A DNA stretch of 64,000 bases from Anaeramoeba flamelloides (taxonomy: Eukaryota; Metamonada; Anaeramoebidae). Below, piece after piece: positions 33,320-56,768 of this stretch; positions within the stretch are counted from its first letter, which is position 1, and the number at the start of each line of letters is the position of its first letter. The stretch spans positions 4,483,501 through 4,547,500 of the forward strand of contig JANTQA010000063.1 of NCBI GenBank assembly GCA_027625915.1, given 5' to 3'. Under the pieces are notes generated by a model. The model made no database searches and had not been told where the DNA came from. It saw only the letters and a program-made list of their open reading frames with translations. The position numbers were made by a program, and so were the translations under genes.

Positions 33320-34876
33320 TATTTTTAATAATATTCCAATTGGGAGTAATGTTAGTTAAATATCAGTTTTTTTATATCTTTTTTTTAATTATTTTGATTT
33401 CTATTTATTAACTTGATTATCAAAATATAATATACTAGAATATTCGGTGCTTTTTTGTATTTATATTTTAATTCCTTTACTTTCAGAAATGATTTTAATG
33501 ATTCAATTTCAAATTAAACTGAGATACTAAAAAATTTAAAATGTACCAACACCCTTAAAAAAATGTATAGCCACTGAAAAATATTATTGTAGTGTAGACT
33601 GATCAATATCACTAACATTTCACTGAAAGGGTTATAGAGAAAAATAAGACTTTTCTATTCCTAAAAAAATTATAAAATTGGTTTTATAAGAAAAAAGAAA
33701 GTAAATTTTCTCATTTTTATTTATATTTTTTTATAAATATTTTTTTGTTCATTTTAAAACAAAAATTGAATTATATAAAGTTGGACAGATAAGTAGAATC
33801 AAAATAGAATTCAAAACCTCAAATTAAACCAAAATTTTAAGCATTTGTTACAATTAAACAAAACTTTGTATTTTTGTATTGCAATCATTAGTAAAATTGA
33901 ATTTTTGGGATTTTTTAATGCTGTGATTTTTTCTATTCAAGTGAAATTAGCTTTTAGATTTTAACAATAGGTATTAATCAAGTTTGGGGAATTTAAGTTT
34001 CATACATCTTCATTGATCAGTAAACAAAAAGTAAAAAAAAAAATTGAAAAATATTTCCTTTTTACCCTATTATCTTTCAATTATACCCGATTTGACAATT
34101 TTCTTCCAGAATGACAATTTTTTTTTTGTATGGTAAAACTACTTTTGAAATCTTGTCTAGTCTAAATTATGATGCATTCTCTTTATAAGATTCGTTTCCA
34201 CAACTTTTTAAATTAAGTTGATCGATCCTTATGGGGTAAAATTAACAAGACAAGATCAAATCAAATAAAACGATATTACGAAATTTGTATTTAGATCTTG
34301 AGAATTTTTTTGAGTAAAAAAATTGGATACAAAGTAGAGTTTTCAGTATTGCTAAATTTTTCCTTTAAATGAAAAGATTCTTTCCTCAACCTACCAAACA
34401 CTCATTTCAATAAAAAGAAATTGTATGTCGTTTTATTGCGAATTTTCCTTCTATACAAATCAGTTTGGGAAAAATATGTATCTTTGAAACTTGTTTTTTT
34501 ACCAGCAAAAAAAAATTTAGAATGAGAATACACTTTCAAAAATGCGATTTTAATTTAAAACCACTCTTAAACTTCTAGATTTCAAAAATAGAATTCAAAA
34601 CTTGAAGTTTCAAAAAAAATAACACCTTTTAGGTAAAAGTTCAAAATCAAAAGAGACAAAAGCTAGAACCAAATCTTAATTTTTGGATTGAAAGTTGTTT
34701 GAGACAAGAAACCACGTATTTTTCTTTGTGTTACCAGAATAAAAAAATTATTTATTTTTTTCTCGCTAAAACAAATTTTGCCCAATCAGATAAACGCGCT
34801 TGTTTCCATAAAACCAACCTATTTGATCATTCTCTCAAAAAGAAAATAACAAACCTATTTTACCCTGAAAACAGCC
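33320..34876. other. Intergenic and 5' flank of the carrier gene
   Basis: AT-rich. The last 250 bases are somewhat GC-richer and read openly in one frame (34699-34893) that overlaps the start of the carrier gene. I take this as 5' UTR. Confidence 0.4.
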
Positions 34877-35824
34877 ATGTTCACACAATTTGAATTAAAA
34901 CAAGAAACCCCATCTCGTCCTTCCTTAAAATTCAAAACAGCTTATGTTTACACGACAGGTGGCTTGTGTTCAATAGCATCACGAAAGCTTTCGAACCCTT
35001 TAAATGGGAAACTTCTCTCAATGGAAGGTGTTGGATCTGTCTTTTTAAGATCTGCATTTAACCAGGTCTTAACAGAAAACATCAAGGGTTATCTTCGTAC
35101 CCATTTAAAGATGAGTAGGAAACCGAAGGATGCTTGGAAAATGGGTATTGTTGCTGGCTTGTGTGTAGGGTTGACAAGGCCGCTCTTTACAACTTTTTGG
35201 GTAAATAACTTTTCTTTTTTTTTTTTTTTTTTTTCCTTCTCTTTTCAAAAACACCACTATTAACCAGAAAAAATTCTCTTTTCTTCAAAAACACTTGGTT
35301 TTGGATCTTCTTAATTTCTTTACCACTAGGCAAATTTGAAAAGATACCACTCCGAAACAACATTTGTTGATGAACATGAAGCGCCATATTCGCCATTTTC
35401 TTCAATGTATGATTTTGTACAAACCGAGGGCTTTAGCCACCTCTTTAATGGATACTTTTCAAAGGCCTTTCATGACGTCACCTTTTCTACTGCGCTTTAT
35501 TCAATTAAAGAAATGAATTCATACCTGATCAAGCACAAATGGCTCAAATATGGCCCTAACGAATCGATGCCAAGAAGGGTTTTCACCAATTTCATAATTG
35601 GGGTGATTAGTGCTTCACAGGCATCGTTTATCACAAAGCCTATTGTCATCTCACTTACAGACATTTACCGCGGCAACGATTTCAATTTGCACAAAATCTG
35701 GAAACGGTCAGTGAACGACGCAAAAAGAAAGGCACCTTCCATTGGGTTTAAAATGATCCTGTATGGCACACTTAGATCAAATTTACAAACTGTAAATAAC
35801 GCTTTTAAAAAGGCGTTATGGTAA
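34877..35824 (+). CDS. Divergent mitochondrial-carrier-family protein
   Basis: Exon 34877-35200 joins exon 35330-35824 in phase 0 across a 129-base intron (GTAAAT...CCACTAG); 272 residues, slightly short for the roughly 300 of the family. The repeat organisation is recognisable: a helix GIVAGLCVGLTRPLFTTFW whose P-x-x-x-x-F/W corresponds to the weakened PX[DE]XX[KR] signature, a matrix-loop segment YDFVQTEGFSHLFNGY (family EG....L..G), then ALYSIKEMN where F..YE is usual, and a third unit IGVISASQASFITKPIVI. Such proteins move metabolites across the mitochondrial or related organelle inner membrane. The loss of charged signature residues means it may be a diverged or non-transporting member, and the substrate cannot be guessed. 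An AATAAA lies at about 35882, downstream of the stop. Confidence 0.65.
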
Positions 35825-36584
35825 TCACCACAGATACAAATAACTAAATCGTCAAACATTTATTTACAATCGATTGTTGTGAATAAAGTAAACCAAACCA
35901 ACATTTTTGAGAAATGATGGTTGATAGCAATGTGATTATTTTGAAAGGCTTACCAAGCATTTTTTTTTAAAAAAAAAAACTTCTAAAAAGAGGATCCTTC
36001 TTTCAAAATGAAAATCTACATTGTTATCATTACAAAAAATATTATAATTTTATAATATTTTTTTTTTTTTTTGTTTAAAATGATTTATTTGAGTTATGAG
36101 TTATTTTAATTTCGGAACAGAAATTTTTATTTATATTGAGTTTTTTCTCTTGAGATAAAAAAAAAAAAATAAATATTTTCAGGAATATATTTTTTTATGA
36201 TTTTTTTTTTTGTTTTAGGATAATGTTTTGATTTGTTTTATATTTTAATTTGTGTTTAAATTTACAAATCGAGTGGATTAAGAACAAAAATACCTTACTT
36301 CTGTTAGATCTTTATTTTTTTTTGATTATTAGTTTTGCAAATCAAAACAAGAACACTTGGTTAGAATAGTGCTGGACTTAGTATTTTTATTTTGTTATGA
36401 AAAGCAGCTGAAAAAACAATAATTTATTTTTTGGAATGTTTTATTTAGCTGAAATATCTTTTAATTTAGGATAAAATTACAAAATTTTTAATCCATTGAT
36501 ATTATTTTGCTTTTTTGGTAATTGTTTGATTGATAATTTTCCAGTTAATGTAGTTTTTATTTTTCTTTTTTCCTAAAACTTCAG
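35825..36584. other. 3' flank of the carrier gene
   Basis: AT-rich; no gene. Confidence 0.45.
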
Positions 36585-36900
36585 AAAACAACCAAGTAAA
36601 AATTTTTCCAAAAAAAAATTAAACATTTATTAATTTTTCACTTTTGATAACTTCAATTATAATATATACCATTGGTTACAATAATATCTTAATTCAAAAA
36701 AAATTTTCAAGATAATTTATAATTCAAGTTGAAAAAACCAATTTTCTAGGAACTAAAAAGATTTTTTTTCAGAATTTAAGAGTACAAAATTTGAAAAAAA
36801 ATTTCTTCATATCTAAGAGGTTACATTATAAAAATATATTTTAAAAGTATTTTAAAATTTATAAATATCCTTCAAATGAGGAAACAATTATTTGTCCTGA
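36585..36900 (-). repeat. Repeat G, partial copy 3
   Basis: Matches 6235-6540 in the same orientation (TTTCACTTTTGATAACTTCA, TAAGAGGTTACATTATAAAA). About 300 of 800 bases remain. Confidence 0.5.
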
Positions 36901-37305
36901 TATATTAAAAATTAAAAAAAAATAAATCCAAAAACTAAAAAAAAGTGAGCCACAATTTTTGAAATGAGCATTACTGATTTTTTATTACTGAACTTTCACT
37001 TAAAAAAAAGATAAACAACAAGATTTTTTCTGAATAATTAAATTCACTTTAAAGACATTACACAGTCACAATTTTCTTAGTGATTATTGCTCTTTTTGAA
37101 GATCTCTTTTTTTTGTTCCACATGATCTTTTTTTTTAAAAAAAAAAAAAAGAAAAACAAAAATTTGTAAAAGCAAAACTAAAATTTGCAAAATTAGAAAA
37201 AATGATTCTCATCCAAAAATTTGAAAATATTTTTTTGAAAAGAATACCGGAATTAACCCTCCAAAACGGTTCCATAAACATTATAAAGTGAGTCAAAATT
37301 TTTGA

Positions 37306-37345
<40 letters not shown>

Positions 37346-37561
37346 GTATTTAATAAGGAATAATTAGAATACCCAGAAGTAACTATTTTTTGAACTTTTT
37401 TAATTTTAAGATTTTCTCAAAAAATATAAACACAAAACTATCAAAAATTAATTTGTGTTATTTAAATTAATGTTAAACAATATATTTTATGAAAATATTT
37501 ACCATGTGTAAAAACAGTATGTCTTAATAATATCAGATTTAATTATTTCAATTTTTTAAAA
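36901..37561. other. AT-rich intergenic DNA
   Basis: Includes a (TA)n microsatellite at 37315-37342. No gene. Confidence 0.5.
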
Positions 37562-38033
37562 ATAATCATCATTTCATGCCAAATATTAAAGAAAGGGATT
37601 ATTTTTCAATTTTAAATTCTGAACATTATGGATTAAAACATTAAATTTGTCTTGAAATACACCTTATTTTCAAGTATTCGTATGATAATGGATAATTTAA
37701 GGATATATTTTAATTTAAAAATTTTTAGATATAATTAAACCATGGAACACTAATGAAATTTTTTTAAAATTACATCGTACTACACCTTGGGCTCGTATAT
37801 TGTTATAAACCAATCACTTAAGGGCTGAATTGTTATAAAAAAATAATTAATCTATTAAAGAGAGAATTAAGACGAAACAGACTTCCTATCTATAAATCCA
37901 ACAATTGTTTAGATACTCATAATATATCTTCCTACTGTTATTTGAATATTTTAACCCTAATTAGGTTATATAAACAAAAAGAAGAGTCTCTACAAAAAAA
38001 ATTGAAGAAAAAAAAAGAATTTTAATACATTTC
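37562..38033 (+). pseudogene. Decayed coding remnant, probably an old element ORF
   Basis: Successive plus-strand frames look protein-like: NHHFMPNIKERDYFSILNSE; KPWNTNEIFLKLHRTTPW then ARILL-stop-TNHLRAELL; and a 68-codon stretch from about 37829 (KKIINLLKRELRRNRLPIYK, then CYLNILTLIRLYKQKEE) ending TAA. The frames change between pieces as in a dead gene. The family is not identified; a transposable element ORF is the likeliest source. Confidence 0.35.
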
Positions 38034-38117
38034 AAAGAAAAAACATAGCAATATTTGATTTTTTATGAATTTAAGTAACTATATCCAATGAACCCATTTG
38101 GATTTGAGGTATACTCC

Positions 38118-38175
38118 AACTACACTAGTGTAAATATGAATGTTTTAAAAAATAGAGTTTTTAAACTTTTGTTAT
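38118..38175 (+). repeat. Fragment of the R8 element end
   Basis: TACACTAGTGTAAATATGAA, then TGTTTTAAAAAATAGAGTTT, as at 15853-15900. Confidence 0.5.
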
Positions 38176-38375
38176 TATATTAGACCATAGAAATCAATAA
38201 TATGTTGTTTGGTGTAATAAAATTCTTTCGTTTTGATTTTATTAGACTTTTCATCTTTATTTCCTTTCCCAATTATAAAATAAAAATTTTTAGATTTCTT
38301 TTTTGCATTTTTATTTTTTTTTTTCATTTTTTTCAAACTTTTATAATCTTTCTTAGACCCTAAAAAGGAAATAAT

Positions 38376-38917
38376 CTAAACTAAAATTCAAAATTTTACA
38401 CACATTTAAAATGTTCCAAAAAATCAAAACAATACAATTTCATTCAAATTGGAAATAATTTTGATTTTGGTAAACTTTTTAAATCATTTTTTTCGCTTTT
38501 AGTTTTTTATTTCCTTCTCATTTTTTGAATTACATTGCTTGTTTCAGTTCGATCAAATTTTTTTTCAACAATTGATATTATATTATAGTTGGGTTGTTCC
38601 AAATAGAAGAACTCAAATAAAATTCTTTGATGGTATCTAACCATTTTATCGATCAATATTCCTAATAGAATTTCAAAAAATTTAACAATGGATATTTTTT
38701 TGCTTTGCCATCACCAAAAATTCAAATACACTCATGATTTATTTGTATTGACAATTATTTATTTTTTGTTTTGTGAGTATTGTAATTTATAAACAAATGT
38801 TAACAATTTAATTAGAAAATGGTTCTAATTTGGTGTTTCTTCTTGAATTGATTAACAAAGTTTTTTTTTTTTTCACAAATCGATTTTTAGTGTGTACAAA
38901 ATTTTGAATGGGGTTTA
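38376..38917 (-). mobile_element. 550-bp MITE, family R2, copy E
   Basis: Starts CTAAACTAAAATTCAAAATT, then TTACACACA, and ends TTTTGAATGGGGTTTA. TTTTATCGATCAATATTCCT marks the middle. Orientation as in copy A. Confidence 0.75.
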
Positions 38918-39311
38918 TATCATCAATTTTTCTTGTACAAAATGTATATATTTTAAAATGTATATCCTTTTTGAATAGATATGTATATCTCTTGTTATTG
39001 AAGTAAAAAATCAGTTTTATTTTACTTATTGATTATTTACAGTTTATGTATGAATGTTTTGTTATAAGTTATCAGGAATTTTGGAGACCTTAAGATCTTT
39101 TAACATTTTTCAAGTTTTAAACCCTCTTTGTGTATTCTATTTTACATTTCATAACTTTGATATGGTTCTTGTTGGGTTTTTATTACCACCCTCTCCACAT
39201 AATTAATATCATGTTTAAGATTCAAACTTTGAAACTATTATTAAGGTACAAAAACTTTAAAAAATTACTTTATATTTTTCCCAAGTTTTATCTCTTGGAG
39301 TTTAATGTTAC

Positions 39312-39454
39312 CTATAAAAATAATTTTTGCTCTTTAGTCTTGGGTTTTTTGTTGGTTGTAAAAATCTTTAAAATATGTTTTGTAGAGTGTAAAATTCTGT
39401 TTTGTAAGCCCTTACTCTCTATATCAGCCTTTCCAAAATTATCTGATAGTTCGT
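39312..39454 (-). CDS. Possible terminal exon, unknown gene
   Basis: After an acceptor-like TTTATAATTTAG the minus strand reads 47 codons to TAG: ELSDNFGKADIESKGLQNR, then ILHSTKHILKIFTTNKKP, then KTKEQKLFL. The opposite strand has a longer frame (39130-39465), but its product is a Phe/Leu/Ile mirror. The sequence AAGGGCTTACAAAA inside this exon recurs on the minus strand at about 41050-41064, in a poorer context. A helical protein is likely; the family is unknown. Confidence 0.35.
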
Positions 39455-39930
39455 CTAAATTATAAACGTTTTAATTTTCGTATGAACTTTTTTTTTTTGT
39501 TTATATAATAATATATCTGAATGATTATGTCATCTTTTTTAATTTTGATGTTTAAATTTGTGGTTACTATCTTAATTTATTTTTCGTTTTGATTTTTTAT
39601 TTAATTTTGAATATTTATTAAATTTTATTTTAGATATCAGTTTAAGATAGATCGAAAAGGTCTAATTTAAACAATACTTGTTGCAAAATGAAAGCTTTGA
39701 AAAATTGAATTCTGATACTATTCGATAATTGTTTTTTTTATTAAAAAATATCACAATTCAAAAAAAAATATCTTTTTACTTTAAGGCTCTAGAAAATTTT
39801 GGCGTATTTATTTCATACTCAAGGAGTCACATGAAACTTAAAAAAGACTTGCAAAATTGCACCCCTTTTTATTAAAAAAATTCAAATAAGAAAAAAAAAA
39901 TCGAGAGTGATACTCTTTAACAAACAATTA

Positions 39931-40126
39931 CAGTCAGTTCCACTTTTAAGGCACAAACTTTCAACCGAATTTAAGACATAAAAAAATCTCAAATTAATGA
40001 ACAAAAATTGGAATTTTTTTTTTTACAATTTATTTGACTAGAACCTGGATTTTGTACCTTAATTTGAGATTTTTTTTGTGCCTCAAATTTCGTTGAAAGT
40101 TTGTACCTTAAAAGTGGAACTGACTG
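39931..40126. mobile_element. Hairpin MITE R1, best preserved copy
   Basis: CAGTCAGTTCCACTTTTAAG at the left and its exact complement at the right, each flanked by TA (39929-39930 and 40127-40128). Confidence 0.8.
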
Positions 40127-40257
40127 TAATAGAAGAAAAAAATTGTTTGAAAAGTATCCTCAATTCTAAAAAAAATCAATTTTTTAAAAAAATAATTACT
40201 TGTACTTTTTTTTCAATTATCAAATGTGTTAAATTTTTTCAAATAAAAAAAAGTGTT

Positions 40258-40380
40258 TTCTTTAAGTATAAAATCAATTTAATTTGATTTAATCTGATTG
40301 GTAATTAGGTTGTAACTCTTCAAAATTGACAAAGTAAGGACATTGTAAGTTATTTTCATAAAGAAATAACTCAACCAAGA

Positions 40381-40416
<36 letters not shown>

Positions 40417-40695
40417 TCTAGAAATAAAAAGGCGACAAAGAGTAACACTTCAAACCTATACACTTGTTTTCAAAATTATAAAACACAACCATTCAAATTG
40501 GAAATTGAGTTTCGCTCTTTGGAGTTTTTTTCTTTAAAATTTCCTCTTTTTTGATTGTTGATTTTTGGAGAGCAATTACTCTTTACATGTTGTTTAGATA
40601 TTGATTAGTAATTAGGCCCTAATAAAAATTATAATTTTTTTTTAAATTTCAGAAAATTATTTTTCACCATAGTAACTTGACCCTTAATTTATTAT
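40258..40695 (+). repeat. Dispersed repeat K, copy 1
   Basis: Direct relative of 55660-56090: ACCATTCAAATTGGAAATTG, TTTTTTGATTGTTGATTTTT and AACTTGACCCTTAA-type ends in the same order. A (TA)n tract at 40385-40414 replaces part of the other copy. Confidence 0.65.
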
Positions 40696-41230
40696 TATTA
40701 TTATTTTTAATGGTTCATTAATTCTTATGGAGCAATATTCAATAATACTTAATTTCATTATTTTTTGGAGATCATCTTTTTTTCCAACATTTAACATCAG
40801 ATTATATTGCTTTATTGATATTTGTATTATTTTTGTTTTTTTCATTGATTTTTTTTTTGATTTAAAAGCAATTACAAAATTCATTCTAACCAAAACATAC
40901 TTGAACAAAAATTAAGAGCAAAAAATGATAAAAATTAATCAAAAAAAAAAAAAAAAAGAAGTGAAATACTCATATATATATATTTATAACAAAAAGTTTA
41001 ATCCAAAAAAATATCAAAAAAGTAAACTTTCGCCATTCAACTATCAATTTTGTAAGCCCTTAAGTACAAGAAATATCTATAATAAAAATTCCAAATCTAC
41101 TAAAAATATTGCTATTAGAAAACTAAAAAAGAACTAACATAATTCCAAAATTCAGATATAGTTTTATTCGACATGAATTCTCAAATACCCTTAATATCTT
41201 CGTCTTATAATTGTTTAATTTGAAACCAAA

Positions 41231-41261
<31 letters not shown>

Positions 41262-42494
41262 GGAAACATTTTATGAATTTATTGTTTTATTCGAATAAAA
41301 AAACTAAAATAAAAACTTTTATCTCTTTTTTATTTATTTTTCGTGTTTTATTTTGAATTATTCACAAAAAAATTTGGAAAAATTTTAGTTATTTCATTGG
41401 AAAAACATTTTAGGTTATTTGATAAATTTTTATTTCCTCAAAGTGATAAAGATAACAAAAGGAAAATTCTAATTTATTTTGAAACAGATCAAGACAATTA
41501 AAAGACCCAAATTAAAAAAGATCCCATAAATGTTAGAGAATTTTTATTGATTTATTCCTTTTTTTTTTCATTTGAATATTTAATGTTTCTTTTAATAATG
41601 GTATTTTGTATTCTAAATCCAAAAAATTTTCACTTCTTTTTATTTTCACTTTTTTAATAGATCAACAAAATTCCTTCCTTACTTTTTTTGTAGACTCTAT
41701 GAGAAAAAAAAGCAAAATGAAGTGAAAATTTTTTCCAGTTTATTATTCAAAAACCAGTATTTAGTAGTTTTGAAGATATACCTATATAAATGAATATTTA
41801 CAAAATTAAGAAATAATCTTATTTTTCTTTTTCCGCACCTAAAACCTAAAAAGGATTGTGTTATCAATTACTTTACCAAATTGTTTTCCTTTACCCATTT
41901 TTATTCCTATATTACAATTTATCAATTGTATATTAATACTTTGATACCACAAATCAAATACTATCAATCGAGAACTCTATATATAGAAAATTTGATTTCT
42001 ATTTTTTAGGGATTAAAAAAACAAATATTTCTTGATCCTTGATTTTGAATTATCAATTCAAAAGATCAAAGTTTGATATTTTTCGACAATTTTTGCAAAT
42101 ACGCTAGACCTGAAGAATGTTTTGAAAATGAAATTATATCATTTCCAAATTAAATTCATAAAAACATTAATTCAAGGTTTTGGTAATTAATTGTTGAAAT
42201 TTTTTGATCGAACTCAAAAGTTTAATCTCTTTTTCTAATTTAATTTTTTTCTTTTTTTGATTTGAAAAAAAAAAAATAAACAAAAAATTGTTGCTGTTCT
42301 TATTTGAATTTTAATAATGAACAAAATGAAAAGTCGACGATAAAGGAAATTTTAGTCTAAAATTTAAAATGGATTTCCGGAAATATAATTCTAAATTTAA
42401 ATCCAAAAAGACTTTGAGTAAATTATTTCAAAAGATATACAAACAAAGCAAGTACTAGAACCAAAAAAACGAATTGGACAATTAAAAAGTTAGA
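40696..42494. other. Intergenic and 5' flank of the giant gene
   Basis: Contains a (TA)n tract at 41235-41261 and a Lys/Asn-rich frame at 40925-41137 (ATG start, 70 codons) that may be chance or a decayed relative of 39312-39454. No firm gene. Confidence 0.4.
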
Positions 42495-52943
<10,449 letters not shown>

Positions 52944-54662
52944 TTTCCAAAATGTTTTTTTCATTCCAATAAAAATTAAATAATTATTAAAATATGTATT
53001 TACCAAATCAATTTTAATTATCAAAATAAAAGTAGACTTTTAATTTAATTTTTTTTTTTAAATATTTTTTACATTTAATTTAATTAAAAATGTTTGTTTT
53101 TTTTTTATTATATTCTTATTATACGTTTTTTTGACTAATCAGAGAAATTTCTTTTTTTGGGAAAATAGTTTTTGTCAAGAATAATTTTTATATATTAACT
53201 TTTATAAAACATATGATTTTTTGGATAAGAAAAAATTAACCAGTGATATTGGATTCAATAATAATATGAATTTATGAGGAATGTTGTCATCTACCACATG
53301 TTTTTTTATCTATTATTATTGTCTCATCAATTCATCTAGTTTTTATTTTAAATGAAAATCATTTTTCTAAATCATTAAAAAATATAATTTTGCAAGATAT
53401 TATAATATTAATTTAGCATTTTTAAATAAATTATAAAATTAAAAAAGAATAAGACTAAAGTATCTATTAACAATAGGAAAATGGATTTGTTTTTCGTGAG
53501 ATTTAGCCATCCTTGATGATATTAGCAAGTGTAGTTAGTGAATAGTCGAGATATGTTTAAAAAGGTTGAGTGTCATATGGTGTTTTCGAGAATCCTTAGT
53601 TTTCTTGAATTTCTTTTTATACTCTCACAATTAAAGATATTGCATTTCGTATCACAATTGTGAATATAAAAAAATTAACAGTAAAAAGTGTTATTAATTA
53701 GTATTTGTTTCTTCAATTGTCAGGGTCTATTAATAATCCTTGATTTTGATTATTGAAAATAAATTTATTTAAAACTAACAATTAATGAAGATATTATATA
53801 AGAAGATTAAAAAGAAACTTAATAGAATCAATTTTAATAGTTTTACAAACTCAAATTTTAAAATTCACAAAAAAAAAATATCAATTTTTTTTAAGGTTTT
53901 GAAAAACTATTAATTAAATTAGGGTTAAATCGATAATTATTAAAGTTTTTCAAAGTAACTCGATTTTTCAGAGATGAACTTCTTTATTCTGGAAAGAAAA
54001 TTTACTAAAAAAATTAAACATGTAGTTACTTGTTAATATTGTGTTACTAGAACACGAACTTCTTAGTAAATAAAAAAATATAAACAATAAAAAACTAGTA
54101 ATTAAAATATCAAGATGTTAAAAAATAATATGATATCTTATAGAAATTAGAAATGACAGAAATTAACCCCCCACCTCAAAAAAAAAAATATCATTATTAA
54201 AAATCAAACTGAACGAAATTAACAAAAAGTAATTTGATTGTGATTTTGTTTCGGGTTAATTCAAGAAAATATAATTATTTTTTATTTAATAAATTACTTT
54301 GATCAACCCCTTTATACTAATTTTTTGTTTTTTTTTTTCAAAGGCATTAGTAACTCTTATGTATTTTTTTCACAAAGGTAATAAAGAAATTCTTTTCAGA
54401 ATGGTTCAATTAAACTTTAAAAACAAATCCCATTTATCAACTTTTTTTAAAAAAATGAGTTATCATTTTAAAATGATACATCTTTTTTCCCATTAATTTG
54501 TAGTAAAAAGATCTAATCCATTTTTTGGTTGATTTGTATTAGAAAAATATCAATGAAAAATTGACTTAATTTTTTAAATGTTGAGGAAATAACGCTTTTA
54601 TAAATTTCTGATGATATATATACAAATAACATTTAAATTTTAATTTTATTTTAAAAATAATA
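52944..54662. other. Intergenic DNA
   Basis: 3' flank of the giant gene, then AT-rich. A slightly GC-richer patch at 53480-53620 contains a minus-strand ATG frame (MAKSHEKQIHFPIVNRYF) of 23 codons. The plus frame 54299-54496 begins at TTG and is not convincing. Confidence 0.35.
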
Positions 54663-54859
54663 TAGTCAGTTCCACTTTTAACACACAAACTTTCAACGAA
54701 ATTTAAGGCAGAATAAAAATCTCAAATTAAGGCACAAAATTTGGAATTTTTTTTTTTCACAATTTATTTGACTAGAATTTGAATTTTGTGCCTTAATTTG
54801 AGATTTTTATTGTATTTAAATTTCGTTGAAAGTTTGTACCTTAAAAGTGGAACTGACTG
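54663..54859. mobile_element. Hairpin MITE R1, well preserved copy
   Basis: Left TAGTCAGTTCCACTTTTAAC after TA, right AAAAGTGGAACTGACTG then TA. The AAGGCACAA motifs and CTCAAATTAAGGCACA are intact. Confidence 0.75.
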
Positions 54860-55659
54860 TAGAAAAAAAATCAAATATTGAATCTCATTGAAAGATCAGA
54901 AAAAACTAATATTTTCTATTATTTCAATTAAATTTATTTAATTATTTGCAAATTTAAAAGATTAGATAATATTCTTTTTCCAATTATTAAGAGTATTATT
55001 ACTAATTGAAATTATTATTAAAATGAGTTATTTGAGGATATTTTTTTTTTTTTTTTTTAGAAATATTAATTTCGATTAATTTTATTTGTATGAAAATCTT
55101 AATCAAAATTGAGGAATATTAAGAAGTCCCACTGATACTTTTGGTATATGTGTTATTAGAAACTCACTCGTATAAACTAAGATTAGGTATTTAATTATTT
55201 TTTGAAATAATCAAATTAAAAAGTATTTATTTATGTTTAAAATTGAATTTTAGATAGTTTTCTAAAAAAAGATTTTTGGAAAATTATTAATTAAATCATT
55301 TAATTGTTTTTATCATATTTTTTTGTTAAACAAAAAGAAAAAATTCATTCAAACTGTTCTTTGAATCAAAAAAATATGCTTTTTATGGGTCTAGTTATAT
55401 ACATTGGATTTGTTCCAGACTCAAGGGGAATGATTTAGAACAAAAAAGGGTATTGTGAAATTGCCCTTCTTTTGATTTACAAAATCCAAATAACAAAAAA
55501 AAAATTCGGATCTCATTTACAAAAAATACAATTTAAAAAAAAAAGTTTACAGGATCTTATTTCCAAAAAATCAAATTTTTTAAAAAAAAAACCATTTTTT
55601 TATTTTTTTAAATTTCCAAAGGGTCAAATTTCTTTGCTTTAAATCAAATTGTATTCTAA
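54860..55659. other. AT-rich intergenic DNA
   Basis: Nothing supported. 55380-55470 is somewhat GC-richer, without a clear exon. Confidence 0.4.
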
Positions 55660-56090
55660 AAGTACACAATCAATTTAATTCGATATAATCTAATTATTGA
55701 TTATCTTGTAACTCTCAATATTTGATAATGTTAGGATTTTGTAACATTCTGTTCAAAAAAATAACTCATTTGAGAAAGGGAAAAAAAGAAAAAACAATCT
55801 TTGACAGCTCAAAAAGTGCAAAAAAGATACACACTTCAAAACTAACACAGTTGTTTTCAACATTATAATTCACTACCATTCAAATTGGAAATTGAGTGTG
55901 TTTCTGGGCGCTTTTTTCTAAAATTTACTCTATTTTGATTGTTGATTTTTGGAGATCAATCGCACTTCATATGTTGTTTTTTTTTTTAATTGGTATACTG
56001 GCACTTATAAAAATTACTAATTTGTTTTTCCATTTCAGATATTTATTTTTAACCATAATAACACGACCCTTAAGTTGAAAATAATTATTT
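55660..56090 (+). repeat. Dispersed repeat K, copy 2
   Basis: Direct relative of 40258-40695 (ACCATTCAAATTGGAAATTG, TTTGATTGTTGATTTTTGGA, ATAACACGACCCTTAAG). The open frame 55896-56078 is part of this repeat. Confidence 0.65.
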
Positions 56091-56768
56091 AAATTTTTTT
56101 GAGTGTTATATTGATTTTATATACCGAGTTATCTAAAAAAAATTAGTTCTTCTTTTTATAAATTATAATTTTTTTTATAATTCCTTTACAGTTAAAATAT
56201 GATTTCAATCTTCTTTTAAACAAAATAATTTTTTTTAACTAATTCAGAAATATAATGAATAGACTTTGCAAAAATAAACAAAATAAATCCATCTTTTCGC
56301 AATATTAATTTATATCTGAATTTGTATTATAAGTTAAAGTGTCTTTGTCTAATCAGATTTTTACTTGAATTTTTCAATTTCTTTATCCGAATTTTTTTTT
56401 TTAGAATACACCATTCAGTTTTCTTTGACAATTATTTAAAGTTACTGTTTCCTCGATAATTAGATTTTATTCTACTTATATTAAATATGTTTAACATTAG
56501 TACAAAGAATTTTAATTATTAAACTCAATCACAAAAAAGTTCAAATAGTAGAAATGGTAAATGTTGTAAATAAAACCAATTAAATTTAACTCAAATAAAA
56601 AAACAAAGACAAATGACAAACGTTTATTTTCTTTTTCCAGAGAATAGTCTTGTCTGAAGTTGTGAAGACTGAATAAAATATCTTCATTTTTTGATCTCAT
56701 TTTTTTCACAAACCCCACTTATCCTAAAATTTTTTTTCTCAAAAGAAAGAAAAAAAAAAACGCAACCA
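56091..56768. other. 5' flank of the BTB gene
   Basis: AT-rich. The last 60 bases are an A-rich leader (AAAGAAAGAAAAAAAAAACG) directly before the ATG. Confidence 0.45.

Noticed and set aside
39130-39465. 111-codon plus-strand hydrophobic frame
   Set aside because: Starts at GTG and is a mirror of a more protein-like minus-strand exon; T-rich frames stay open by composition.
56691-56768. Upstream extension of the BTB protein
   Set aside because: Begins at TTG and reads through the A-rich leader; the ATG at 56769 is the first real start.
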